Shown here in pieces: positions 42,569 through 51,340 of a stretch of 64,000 nt of DNA. Source of the stretch: Algicella marina. Lineage in GTDB: Bacteria > Pseudomonadota > Alphaproteobacteria > Rhodobacterales > Rhodobacteraceae. Made by a program: the position numbers and the translations under genes. The first letter of the stretch is position 1. Each line of letters starts with the position of its first letter. Location: the NCBI RefSeq assembly GCF_009931615.1, contig NZ_CP046620.1, positions 2,712,501 through 2,776,500 on the forward strand. Direction: 5' to 3'. The notes beneath the pieces are model-generated. The model was not told the DNA's origin, searched no databases, and was given only the letters and a program-made list of their open reading frames with translations.

Positions 42569-42863
42569 TTCCTGCTCCCCGTCAAATTTCACTTAACCGG
42601 GTCGCGGTCCCGGATCGGGCCGCACGGACGGTCAGATCACCGTAACCCCGGTTGCATGGTACCTGCAACGGGCTCCCGCCCCGGGGCTTGCGATTTGCAG
42701 GAACTGCGCAGCATTTGCACATCCCGCCATAAGGCGTGCCGGATGCCAGTCAGAAAGACCGAAGCAGTATCTATCGCAAGGTCGATCAGAGCGCTCGTCT
42801 TTCTTCGCCAAATATTAGCGATGGAGAAACGCGAAACGATACAACGGCGTTGCCCTGCCGCAG
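42569..42863. other. intergenic region without a gene
   Basis: About 295 bases between the thioesterase start and the end of the 695-residue membrane protein gene. It contains an inverted repeat GTTGCA-N7-TGCAAC (42651-42669) flanked by CCC and GGG. No convincing ORF. It must hold the promoter of the thioesterase-MFS pair. Confidence 0.5.
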
Positions 42864-44951
42864 CTACCGGCCCTCGATCCGCCACGCCACGAAGACCAGC
42901 GCACCGGCCAGCAGCAACATCAGCCAGCCGGGCGCCAGCGGCGTCAGGCGGATGTCGCGCACGTCATAGGCCTCGCGTCGTACCAGCCCCAGCCAGTTAC
43001 GGCCCGCCGCCACCCGTCCCTCGGAGACGCGACGAATGCCGGGGACGCCATCACTGATCCGCAGAATGCCTCCGCCTGTCGCATCACCCAGCGGCTCGAT
43101 CAGCGCGGCGGTGGAAATCGGGTTCTCGAATTCCCGCGGTGCCGCCGGCCCGACAGCCGTCACCGTCTCAGTCACACCCTCGGACAACCGGTAGATTCCG
43201 TTTTCCGGCGCCGGGAACCGGGATTGCCAGACGCCCGGCGTCACCTGCTCCAGTTGCAGCACTTCCTCACCGCCGCCCGGTGTGCGCACCACGACATCCC
43301 CGATCGTATCGCCGAGAGAGCGGCGCGTCACCGTGATCTCGGCGCCGTCCGGCTCCGCCACCAGCACCTCTTCCTCCAGTTCCGGCTCCTTCATCAGCCA
43401 GTGCGCCAGTCGCCGCAGCAATTCGCTCTTCGGGCCGCCGCCCTCGAAACCGCGCGACCATAGCCATGCCTGGTCAGAGGCCAGCATGGCGATCCGTCCC
43501 TCGCCCGGCCGGTCCAGCACCAGCAGCGGCCGGCCATCCGGCCCCTCCATCACCGCGTGGCCGGTTTCCTGCTCCATCTCGATCAGCCGGAACCAGCGCC
43601 CCCAACCCGGCGTGCCATCCTCGGCCGTAGGCCGAGGGGCAAACTGTTCCAGCCCGCGCGTCACCGGATGGCGTTGCCCCAGTTCGGAGATACGCGGCGT
43701 GTAGCCCTCTTCCAGAACCCGCGCTGTCGGCGTGGCGGGCAGGATCTCCCGCAGCGGCGTGCGGTACAGGCTCTCAGCCCCCGCGAAGGCCGGTCCGGAG
43801 GCGATCAACACCGCCCCGCCATCCTCCACGTAGCGTCGGATATTGTCGATGTAGAGCGAGGGTAACACCCCGCGCCGCCGGTAGCGGTCGAAGATGATCA
43901 GGTCGAACTCATCGACCTTGTCCATGAACAGTTCCCGCGTCGGAAAGGCGATCAGGCTCAGTTCGAACACCGGCACGCCGTCCTGCTTTTCAGGCGGACG
44001 CAGGATGGTGAAATGCACCAGGTCCACTGCCGGGTCCGATTTCAGGATGTTGCGCCACGTCCGCTCGCCCGCATAAGGCTCGCCAGAGACCAGCAACACC
44101 CGCAAGCGGTCGCGAATACCGTTTATGGTGATGATCGCGTCATTGTTGCGGGCGGTCAGTTCATCGTCGGCACTCGGCACCGTCACCTGCAACACGTTCA
44201 GCCCGCCACGTGCCAGTTCCAGCGGCAACTTCACCGGTTCGTTCACCGGTACCTGAAAAACTTCCGGGTCCTCACCGTTGAGCGACAGGAACAACGGCAC
44301 CTCTTCTGCATCCGGCGCGGCGCCCAGCGTCTCGATCTCCAGCTCCAGTTCCAGCGCCTCGCCGACGATGGCGAAACTCGGCGCCGTCTTCAGCACGATC
44401 CGCCGGTCCCACTCGTCCTCGCGGCCGGTCAGCACCACATGTACGGGCGCAGGGAAGGAGCCCAGTACGCCGGCATCGTGCACCTGTCCGTCCGTCACCA
44501 GAATTGCCCCTGCGATCCGTTCCTGGCTCACCTCGGCAGAGGCTTCGGCCAATGCGCTCATCAACAGGGTGCCCGAGTTGTCCGAGGCGCTGTCGGGGTC
44601 CGTCACCCGCACCTCGCGCAATTCCAGTGGTGCGTCATCAGAGGCCGCGCCGATCCGGGCGCGCAGCTCCGCTTCCGCCTCGGCGATCTGCTCCGGTCGC
44701 ACGTCGATGCCCTGGCTGCTGGTCTCGTCAATCACCAGAAATGCGATATCGGGCAGGAAGCTGCGTTCCTCCTGCTTCAGTGAAGGTTCCGCCAGCGCCG
44801 TCAGCAGCACCAGTGCCGCCAGCCCGCGCAACCACCAGCCAGCCAGCCCCCGCCATAGTGAAAAGACGATCAGTAACAGTGAAAGTCCCGCGAGACCAGC
44901 CAGCAACGGCCACGGCAGGACCGGCGCGAAATCGACGGCGGAAAATTCCAT
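42864..44951 (-). CDS. large membrane protein with glutamine-amidotransferase-like region (MoxR cluster)
   Basis: A 695-residue protein. Two hydrophobic helices lie at the start (LLAGLAGLSLLLIVFSLW, LRGLAALVLLTALAEP) and one at the very C-terminus (LMLLLAGALVFVAWRIEGR). The large periplasmic part contains a Rossmann/VWA-like fold (FLPDIAFLVIDETSSQG, then AGAILVTDGQVHD) and a GATase1-like segment (FDLIIFDRYRRRGVLPSLY, VEDGGAVLIASGPAF). No catalytic Cys of amidotransferases is evident. It is the last gene of the MoxR-DUF58-DUF4159 operon, its start overlapping the DUF4159 stop. Likely an envelope-located component of a MoxR-assisted complex. Confidence 0.82.
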   Translation of the reverse strand: MEFSAVDFAPVLPWPLLAGLAGLSLLLIVFSLWRGLAGWWLRGLAALVLLTALAEPSLKQEERSFLPDIAFLVIDETSSQGIDVRPEQIAEAEAELRARIGAASDDAPLELREVRVTDPDSASDNSGTLLMSALAEASAEVSQERIAGAILVTDGQVHDAGVLGSFPAPVHVVLTGREDEWDRRIVLKTAPSFAIVGEALELELEIETLGAAPDAEEVPLFLSLNGEDPEVFQVPVNEPVKLPLELARGGLNVLQVTVPSADDELTARNNDAIITINGIRDRLRVLLVSGEPYAGERTWRNILKSDPAVDLVHFTILRPPEKQDGVPVFELSLIAFPTRELFMDKVDEFDLIIFDRYRRRGVLPSLYIDNIRRYVEDGGAVLIASGPAFAGAESLYRTPLREILPATPTARVLEEGYTPRISELGQRHPVTRGLEQFAPRPTAEDGTPGWGRWFRLIEMEQETGHAVMEGPDGRPLLVLDRPGEGRIAMLASDQAWLWSRGFEGGGPKSELLRRLAHWLMKEPELEEEVLVAEPDGAEITVTRRSLGDTIGDVVVRTPGGGEEVLQLEQVTPGVWQSRFPAPENGIYRLSEGVTETVTAVGPAAPREFENPISTAALIEPLGDATGGGILRISDGVPGIRRVSEGRVAAGRNWLGLVRREAYDVRDIRLTPLAPGWLMLLLAGALVFVAWRIEGR

Positions 44952-47746
44952 CAGTTGCCCAGCCTTTCCAGCAGCGCAGGCACGTGCACCTGGTCGGATT
45001 TGTAGTTTCCGGTCATCACATGCATGATCAGATTCACGCCGAACCGGTAGGCCATCTCGCGCTGGCGCGCCCCGCCGGAGCCACGGCCCACGGGCAGCAT
45101 TGCGTTACCGCTGGCATCCTCGGCCCAGGCTCCTGCCCAGTCGTTTGCGCCGATGATAACCGGTGTCACCCCATCGTTGAGGTTGCGGAACGGCATGCCC
45201 TCCACCTCCTCGATATCCGGCATCGCCTCCACCCAGATATCGGTGTTGGCGAACCGGCCGGGGAAATCCTGCAACAGATAGAACGTCCGCGTCAGCACAT
45301 GGTCATCCGGTGCCGGTTCCAGAGGCGGAACGTCGAGCTTCGCCGCCAGCCGTTGCAGCATGCGACCGTTCGGCGTCCCCGCGCCCAGCCGCCCGCCGAG
45401 GTTGGCGTCCTGAGTATCGAACAGGATCATCCCGCCGGAACGCAGATAGGCATTTAGCCGGGCATAGGCCGCATCCGAGGGAATTTGCTGCAATTCGCTG
45501 ATCGGCCAGTACAGGAACGGCAGGAAAGCTATCTCGTCGGTTTCCAGGTTCACCGCCATGGGCTCCGCCGGCTCGATCGCCGTGCGCCGCGTCAGCACCC
45601 GGCTCAGTCCCGCCAGCCCCGCGCGGCTGATGTTGTCCACTCGGGCCTCGCCAGTCTCCACGTAGGCGAGAACAGTCTCGGAAGTCGCATGCACGGCCGC
45701 CGCATCATCTCGTTCAAGCTCCTGTGCGTCTGCGTAAGGTGCCAGCACGCCCGCCAACCCCAAGGCCAGCACAGCCACGGTGCCGCCACGGACGACCCGA
45801 GGCCCGGTCAGCCGCCCGGCCAGCCACAGCGTAGCCAGGATATCTGCCGCCAGCAGCAGCAATGCCACGACCAGCAGCCACGGCTTGAGGAATGTCTCTT
45901 CGACAACGCCCATGGCCTCGACTACCACACCAGACGGCATTGCCCCAAGCGGTTCGAGCGTATCGCCCGTCTGGAACAGGTTCACGGCGATACTCTGGTC
46001 ATTGGCTTCGTAAAGTCCCGGCGGCATCGTCGGCCCCGGACGTTCCTCGATCAGCCGTGCACCGTCGACACCGGCCAGCAGCTTCGGATCGACGAGGGAA
46101 CCGAAGCCGTCCAGCACCGAGACCGGTAGCCAGTTCTGGCCTTCCAGCGCCTCTGCATCCGGCGTCCGGCCGCGCGTGCTGACCGCCAGCCGTTCCAGCA
46201 TTTCGACGAACAGGCCGGACAGCGGCAGGTTCGACCAGTCGGCATTCGCCGTCACATGAAACAGCACCACCCGGCCATCGCCTTCCGCCCGTCCGGTGAC
46301 CAGCGGCGTTCCGTCCTCCAGCGAGGCCAGGACCCGTTCCGGCAGGTTGGGGTCCGGCTGCGCCATCACCTGGCTCGATACCGTCACCTCGTCGGGCAGG
46401 CGCAACCCGAAGAACGGGCTGTCTTCCGGAAACGCACGCAACTGCTTCGGCGCACCCCAGCTCATCGTACCGCCAACGGCCCGTCCTCCGGCCCGCAATC
46501 GCACGGGCAACAGCGGATCCTGCTCCAGCTGTCCTTCGCCGCTCTGCGCCAACCGCGGCCCGGCAAAACGGATCAGCAGGCCGCCGGCCCGCACCCATTC
46601 CTCCAGTGCTTCCCGCTCCGGCCCCGCGAAGGTGGCGATGTCGGCCAGAATAATCACATCGGGCGCCGCCAGCAGGATGTCAGTCAGCGGCGCTTCGATC
46701 AGGTCGGCGCTCGTCTCCAGTGCCTTGCCGATGTAGAACAGGGGGGAATTCAGCCGCGCCGCCTCCTCTTCCTGCGCCCCGGCGATGATGCCCACCTTGC
46801 GCCGCTTCAGGCCGTCATCCGTCAGCGCCACCGCGCCGGCGCTCCGCTCCTGCGGAACCACAAGACGTGTCACCCGGTTGCGCAACTCCACCGGCAAATC
46901 CATTTCCACCCCGGTACTGGTGCCCTCGCCATCGAAGATCACCATCGTTTCACCCAGAACCCGTTCGATCCCATTCGGATCGGGCCCAAGTGCTGTCACC
47001 CGCAGGCTCGGCCGGATCGTATCCGTGGTGCGAAGCAACTCCGCTCGCACCGCGCCATCCTCGAACCGCGGTGACGTCAGCGCCACCGGGTCGGACGCGT
47101 CGCTGATAACCGTCACCGGCCCTGCCGCCTGCAAAACGCGCAGGAAGTCACCGTCGCCATCGCCCGCCAGCCCATCCGCCAGCCAGACCGTCTCGAACCC
47201 GTCGCCGATACGGCTCTCCAGCCACTCCGCCAACGCTCCCCTGTCCGGTGCCCAGGCTTCCGGCGTCAGTCCTGCCACCCGTTGCGCCCACGCCCCCGCA
47301 TCGCGGAAATTCAGTGTCTCGCCTTGCGGCAGCCCCTTCGCGATCTCCACCATGGCCACAGGCCTGCCGGCCCGCGCAGCCCGGTCCAGCACATCCTGCG
47401 CCTTCGCCTGCCGTGCACTCCAGTTCGGCGCACTCGCCCAGCCGCCGTCCAGCAGCACCAGCAACGGCCCGTCCCGCTCGCCCTGAACTTCCGGGTTCAG
47501 GACCGGGTTGGCGAACGCCAGTATAGCCGCCGCCAGAGCCACCATTCGCAGCAGCAGCAGCCACCACGGCGTTTTCTCCGGCATGCGCTCGGGGTCCTTC
47601 AACCCCATCAGCAGCCGCACGCCGGGGAAAGCCCGCTTTGCCGGCGCCGGCGGCACCGCCCGCAACAGCCACCACAGCACGGGCAATGCCGCCAGCGTCA
47701 CCAGCAACAGTGGGGCGAGGAAGGCAATGGGGCCCAGCGTCAGCAT
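44951..47746 (-). CDS. BatA/DUF4159 domain large membrane protein
   Basis: A 931-residue protein. The N-terminus is the aerotolerance-regulator (BatA) membrane region with two helices (FLAPLLLVTLAALPVLWWLL and WLLLLRMVALAAAILAFANP). A degenerate VWA-like domain follows (LLVLLDGGWASAP), then a GATase-like region, two further helices near residue 600 and 640, and the DUF4159 domain (AFLPFLYWPISELQQ, GGMILFDTQDAN, VHVPALLERLGN) at the C-terminus. The BatA part ties it functionally to MoxR ATPases and DUF58 proteins encoded just upstream. One base separates it from the DUF58 gene. Function of the system is unknown in these bacteria. Confidence 0.88.
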   Translation of the reverse strand: MLTLGPIAFLAPLLLVTLAALPVLWWLLRAVPPAPAKRAFPGVRLLMGLKDPERMPEKTPWWLLLLRMVALAAAILAFANPVLNPEVQGERDGPLLVLLDGGWASAPNWSARQAKAQDVLDRAARAGRPVAMVEIAKGLPQGETLNFRDAGAWAQRVAGLTPEAWAPDRGALAEWLESRIGDGFETVWLADGLAGDGDGDFLRVLQAAGPVTVISDASDPVALTSPRFEDGAVRAELLRTTDTIRPSLRVTALGPDPNGIERVLGETMVIFDGEGTSTGVEMDLPVELRNRVTRLVVPQERSAGAVALTDDGLKRRKVGIIAGAQEEEAARLNSPLFYIGKALETSADLIEAPLTDILLAAPDVIILADIATFAGPEREALEEWVRAGGLLIRFAGPRLAQSGEGQLEQDPLLPVRLRAGGRAVGGTMSWGAPKQLRAFPEDSPFFGLRLPDEVTVSSQVMAQPDPNLPERVLASLEDGTPLVTGRAEGDGRVVLFHVTANADWSNLPLSGLFVEMLERLAVSTRGRTPDAEALEGQNWLPVSVLDGFGSLVDPKLLAGVDGARLIEERPGPTMPPGLYEANDQSIAVNLFQTGDTLEPLGAMPSGVVVEAMGVVEETFLKPWLLVVALLLLAADILATLWLAGRLTGPRVVRGGTVAVLALGLAGVLAPYADAQELERDDAAAVHATSETVLAYVETGEARVDNISRAGLAGLSRVLTRRTAIEPAEPMAVNLETDEIAFLPFLYWPISELQQIPSDAAYARLNAYLRSGGMILFDTQDANLGGRLGAGTPNGRMLQRLAAKLDVPPLEPAPDDHVLTRTFYLLQDFPGRFANTDIWVEAMPDIEEVEGMPFRNLNDGVTPVIIGANDWAGAWAEDASGNAMLPVGRGSGGARQREMAYRFGVNLIMHVMTGNYKSDQVHVPALLERLGN

Positions 47747-47747
47747 C

Positions 47748-48653
47748 TCAGCGCACCCCGCCTATCGCCATATATAGCCACAGCAACGCCTTTCGCGGGC
47801 TTTCGGACGTGCGATGCACCAGACACCGCCATCCGGTCCGCCGCGCCATCGTCTCCAGCGCCGCGCGGCGCTCCGCCAGCCGCTCCTGGTACGCTTCCCG
47901 CAAAGCCCGTGCCCGCTGGGTCTCGAATTCCACGCTGCCGCCCATGCTGCGAAAGATCGTGCGTCCGTCGAAGGGAAACACTTCCTCCGTCTCGTCCACG
48001 ATCTGCACGAAGCACCCAGCCACGTTGCGATCCGCCGCATGCGTCAACGCCGGAAAAACCTCATCCCGCGCGCCCATGAAGTCGGAAAGGAACACCGCCC
48101 GCCCGCTGGCTTCGAACTTGGCTTTCGGCGGCGCACCGTAATCCGGGCGGTCCTCCTGCTCCTCGGCCAGTGCCAGCGCCATCCGCCGCAACTGCTTTTC
48201 ACCGGAACGCGGCATCGACGCCTCCGTACCCAGCAATGCCACACGCTCCCCGGCCTTCACCAGCAAGACCGACAACGCCAGCGATAACAGCACCGCGCGG
48301 TCACGCTTGCTTCGCGGGGCTTTCTCGCCGCGGTAATCCATGGACGCCGCATCATCCGCCCAGATGGACACGGTCTGAGCCGCCTCCCACTCCATTTCCC
48401 GGATATACAACTGGTCCGACCTGGCGGAGCGACGCCAGTCTACAGCCGTCTGTACGTCTCCGGGCATCGCCCGCCGGTATTGCCAGAAATTTTCGCCCGT
48501 ACCGGCCCTGCGCCGACCGTGCACGCCCATCGCCACGGTGAACGCCAGTCGTTCCGCCTCCGCCAGCAATGGCGGCAGAGAGCCTGCGATCTTCTCGGAA
48601 TCACGCCGGAGCAGGACCGCCGATTTCGCCCGCTCTGAGGGGGAAATGGTCAC
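47748..48653 (-). CDS. DUF58 domain protein
   Basis: A 301-residue protein of the DUF58 family, a VWA-like partner of MoxR ATPases. The family core GENFWQYRRAMPGDVQTAVDW (read as two pieces, residues about 53-72) is followed by RRSARSDQLYIREME and VSIWADDAASM. ATG 48653 overlaps the end of moxR (ATGA), so both are coupled. No membrane helix is evident, unlike some DUF58 proteins. Confidence 0.92.
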   Translation of the reverse strand: MTISPSERAKSAVLLRRDSEKIAGSLPPLLAEAERLAFTVAMGVHGRRRAGTGENFWQYRRAMPGDVQTAVDWRRSARSDQLYIREMEWEAAQTVSIWADDAASMDYRGEKAPRSKRDRAVLLSLALSVLLVKAGERVALLGTEASMPRSGEKQLRRMALALAEEQEDRPDYGAPPKAKFEASGRAVFLSDFMGARDEVFPALTHAADRNVAGCFVQIVDETEEVFPFDGRTIFRSMGGSVEFETQRARALREAYQERLAERRAALETMARRTGWRCLVHRTSESPRKALLWLYMAIGGVR

Positions 48654-49654
48654 GCAGCGACATCCCGGTCCAGCGTAACCTCCACCAGCCGCGAAATAAC
48701 GGCATCAAGCGTCAGCCCCTCTGCACGCGCGGCAAAGCCCAGCGCCATGCGATGCACCATCATCGGGTGCGCAAGCGCAGCCACGTCGTCCAGCGAGGGC
48801 GCCAGCCTGCCCTGCATCAGGGCCCGTGCCCGCACGCCCAACATCAGTGATTGCGCCGCCCGCGGCCCCGGCCCCCAGCTCACCTGGTCGCTGATTTGCA
48901 CGTGGGCATCTGCGGTTCCCGGTCGCGCCGAGCGCACGAGGTCGAGAATGGCTTCCACCACGCTCTCGCCTACCGGCATCCGCCGGATCATGCCCTGCGC
49001 GGCAATCAAGGCATCCGCAGTGAACACCGGTTCCGCCTGCGCGTCCTCCGCACCGGTTGTCGCCAGCAGGATTGCCCGTTCGGCATCCCGCTCGGGGAAA
49101 TCAACATCGATCTGCACCAGGAACCGGTCAAGCTGCGCCTCCGGCAGCGGATAGGTGCCTTCTTGTTCGATGGGGTTCTGGGTTGCGAGCACGTGAAACG
49201 GCGCGGCCAGCACCCGTTCCGCACCTGCGATCGTCACCCGCTTCTCCTGCATCGCCTGCAACAGCGCCGATTGGGTGCGCGGCGAGGCGCGGTTGATCTC
49301 GTCCGCCATCAGCAACTGGCAGAACACCGGCCCCTGAATGAACTTGAACGTACGGCTGCCGTCCGGACCGGTTTCCAGCACCTCGGCACCCAGAATGTCA
49401 GAGGGCATAAGGTCCGGTGTAAACTGCACGCGGTTCGCATCCAGCCCCATCACTGTACCCAAAGCCTCCACCAGTCGCGTCTTGGCCAGACCCGGCGCCC
49501 CCACCAGCAAAGCGTGGCCACCGCAGAGCAGCGAGATCAGCGTCAGATCCACCACCTTTTCCTGCCCAATGACGCGGCGGCCCACCATTTCCCGCGCCCG
49601 TTGCAGCGCGTCGGATGTCTCTTCCATCTGGTCGGCTAGATCATGATCGCTCAT
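48650..49654 (-). CDS. MoxR family AAA+ ATPase
   Basis: A 334-residue MoxR-type ATPase that serves as a chaperone for VWA-containing complexes. Walker A VGAPGLAKTRLV (about residue 55), Walker B LLMADEINRA (about 117), sensor 1 VLATQNPIEQEGTYPL and sensor 2 region are complete. It is the first gene of the four-gene operon; GAGG lies before the ATG. DUF1285 is transcribed divergently 115 bases away, a frequent neighbour in this order. Confidence 0.94.
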   Translation of the reverse strand: MSDHDLADQMEETSDALQRAREMVGRRVIGQEKVVDLTLISLLCGGHALLVGAPGLAKTRLVEALGTVMGLDANRVQFTPDLMPSDILGAEVLETGPDGSRTFKFIQGPVFCQLLMADEINRASPRTQSALLQAMQEKRVTIAGAERVLAAPFHVLATQNPIEQEGTYPLPEAQLDRFLVQIDVDFPERDAERAILLATTGAEDAQAEPVFTADALIAAQGMIRRMPVGESVVEAILDLVRSARPGTADAHVQISDQVSWGPGPRAAQSLMLGVRARALMQGRLAPSLDDVAALAHPMMVHRMALGFAARAEGLTLDAVISRLVEVTLDRDVAA

Positions 49655-49769
49655 AGACAGAGGTCCTCTTCAAGTTTCCAGTGCCGCTGGCCCCCATCCG
49701 ACCGGCTTCTATATAGTCAAACACAGGATGTAGCCTTATGCACCTGGGATCAAGCCGGAGGACCATGCC

Positions 49770-50360
49770 ATGTCCGATCAGAAAACCGTTACTCCGGACG
49801 CGGAGGGCATCGCCGCAGCCGCCAAGGCCGCCGCCAAAAAGGGGCCACCGCCCGTCCACCTGTGGAATCCGCCTTTCTGTGGCGATCTGGATATCCGCAT
49901 CGCCCGTGACGGCACGTGGTTCTATCTTGGCACACCCATAGGCCGCAAACCGCTCGTGAAGCTGTTTTCGTCGATCCTGAAACTTGAAGACGGCAAGTAT
50001 TTCCTCGTCACCCCTGTTGAAAAGGTAGGCATAGAGGTGGAAGACGCACCCTTTGTTGCGGTCGATTTTACGGCAGAGGGTGATGGCGAACAGCGGAAGA
50101 TCACTTTCCTCACCAATGTCGACGACACGGCCACCGCCGGCCCGGATCATCCGATTCGCGTTGAACTCGATGCTGAATCGGGCGAGCCCAGCCCCTACAT
50201 CCACATCCGGCGCGGCTTGGAGGCTCTGATCGACCGCAAGAGCTTCTACCGCCTGGTCGACATCGGCGAGACACAGACGCACGAAGAGGAAGAGTGGTTC
50301 GGCCTTCGCTCCGAAGGCACTTTCTTTCCGGTCATCCTGGCCAGTGCTCTGCACGGGTAG
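49770..50360 (+). CDS. DUF1285 family protein
   Basis: A 196-residue cytoplasmic protein of the DUF1285 family. Signature pieces are LWNPPFCGDLDIRIARDG (about residue 37), WFYLGTPIGRKPLVKLF, SSILKLEDGKYFLVTP and RFYRLVDIG-like SFYRLVDIGETQ near the end. ATG 49770 follows GGAGGACC. Function is unknown. It is divergent from the MoxR operon and is commonly found beside it, which suggests shared regulation. Confidence 0.92.
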   Translation: MSDQKTVTPDAEGIAAAAKAAAKKGPPPVHLWNPPFCGDLDIRIARDGTWFYLGTPIGRKPLVKLFSSILKLEDGKYFLVTPVEKVGIEVEDAPFVAVDFTAEGDGEQRKITFLTNVDDTATAGPDHPIRVELDAESGEPSPYIHIRRGLEALIDRKSFYRLVDIGETQTHEEEEWFGLRSEGTFFPVILASALHG

Positions 50361-50663
50361 TTCTGCCCGGCGTTCTGCCGGAAATCGCCTGCGCGGTCAG
50401 TTCATCACCAGAACGGGTTCGACACCACCATTCGATACTCGCCTACCGCGTTTCATGGCGGGTTCTGACATCGATCCGGGAAAATATGGCAGGTTTCTCC
50501 CAGTGATTGTATTCATGTCTGGAAACGATGGCGAAAGTTATCATCGCCGCGCTTCCTACTTTGGTATTAATTTTTTTCTCCCATCACTTCCGCCCCGGCC
50601 GGGCGGACCAAGTAAAAATCGCGAATACTGCACGCATCTTGATATCGCGCTGTTTTGAATACT

Positions 50664-50717
50664 CGACAAAATTTGTAGCAATATCAAAATCATACCAAAT
50701 CCATACTGGAACCATAC
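50664..50717. repeat. phased CATAC repeat element, copy B
   Basis: A dyad CGACAAA-A-TTTGTAG (50664-50678, one mismatch) is followed by AATAT at 50680 and CATAC at 50691, 50702 and 50713, spaced exactly 11 bp. The arrangement and the 16-bp offset from dyad to first repeat match copy A at 6752-6794, though the dyad sequence differs with compensating changes. Here no minus-strand gene follows, unlike copy A. Confidence 0.6.
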
Positions 50718-50786
50718 TCGCAGACGACAGCCCCGAGCCCAGCATGGCACACATTGGCATACCGGGCGTTCCTCTTTCTGAATTAG

Positions 50787-50801
50787 TTAAGACATTCTTA
50801 A
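50787..50801 (+). promoter_or_regulatory. CtrA-type binding site upstream of tadE/tadG
   Basis: TTAA-N7-TTAA (50787-50790 and 50798-50801, followed by AC) is a full CtrA box. It lies 135 bases before the tadE start. CtrA controls pilus and motility genes in several alphaproteobacteria, so regulation of this pair is plausible. Confidence 0.55.
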
Positions 50802-50935
50802 ACCACAATTCAGGACAAATTTCAGACCCAATTGGATCACAACCTCAAGGTGTAAACGGTATTGACGCGTTCGTGGTAACAGAGTTCTCCCAGAGTACCG
50901 GGAGGTAATCAGAAACCCGATTAAAGGCTAGTTCA

Positions 50936-51340
50936 ATGCGGTATTGTATCCCCCCCCGACCCCATCGACTCCTGAAAGAAGAAGACGGTTCTTCCACAGT
51001 GGAAATTGCCCTTTGGCTCCCGATCTTCTTCCTCATAATAGCCACTTCCGTGGATTTCTCTCTGATCTTCTCCAAAAATGCCCAGATGTGGGATGTGGCA
51101 CGCGACAGCGCCCGCCGCATGGCCACCTACAGTATGGATGGTGAGGAAGCCAAAACCTACGCGCATTCCCGTGTACGCAACACAGCCGACAGCGTCGAGG
51201 TTCAGACTCTCGACGAGGGCGAGGAAGTGATCGTCACGATCTCCGTTCCCATTGAAGACACTGCCTTTTTCTCCTTCATCGCCACCAAGGCGTGGGGTGA
51301 TATCGAAGCCCGTGTCTCCATGCTGAAGGAGCCGATCTGA
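50936..51340 (+). CDS. TadE-like pilus assembly protein
   Basis: A 134-residue pseudopilin-like protein. The prepilin-type region GSSTVEIALWLPIFFLIIAT (residues about 18-37) has the Glu at position +5-like spacing and a long hydrophobic helix of the TadE family. The rest is a small periplasmic domain (WDVARDSARRMATYS). AAGG lies before the ATG. The stop overlaps the start of the tadG-like gene (TGATG). TadE and TadG are minor pilins or adaptors of Flp (tad) pili; the main tad operon is not in this window. Confidence 0.83.
   Translation: MRYCIPPRPHRLLKEEDGSSTVEIALWLPIFFLIIATSVDFSLIFSKNAQMWDVARDSARRMATYSMDGEEAKTYAHSRVRNTADSVEVQTLDEGEEVIVTISVPIEDTAFFSFIATKAWGDIEARVSMLKEPI

Larger units (their letters stand above)
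50361..50935. other. AT-richer regulatory intergenic region upstream of the tadE-like gene
   Basis: 575 bases without a supported gene. It contains the phased CATAC repeat element (50664-50717) and a full CtrA box (50787-50801), both listed separately. An open frame of 133 codons crosses it but has no family features and overlaps the repeats, so I do not call it a gene. Base composition is clearly lower in GC than the neighbouring genes. Confidence 0.6.

Noticed and set aside
50507-50908. A 133-codon frame in the tad intergenic region
   Set aside because: It crosses the CATAC repeats and the CtrA box, starts without a ribosome site, and its product matches no family; the region looks regulatory.
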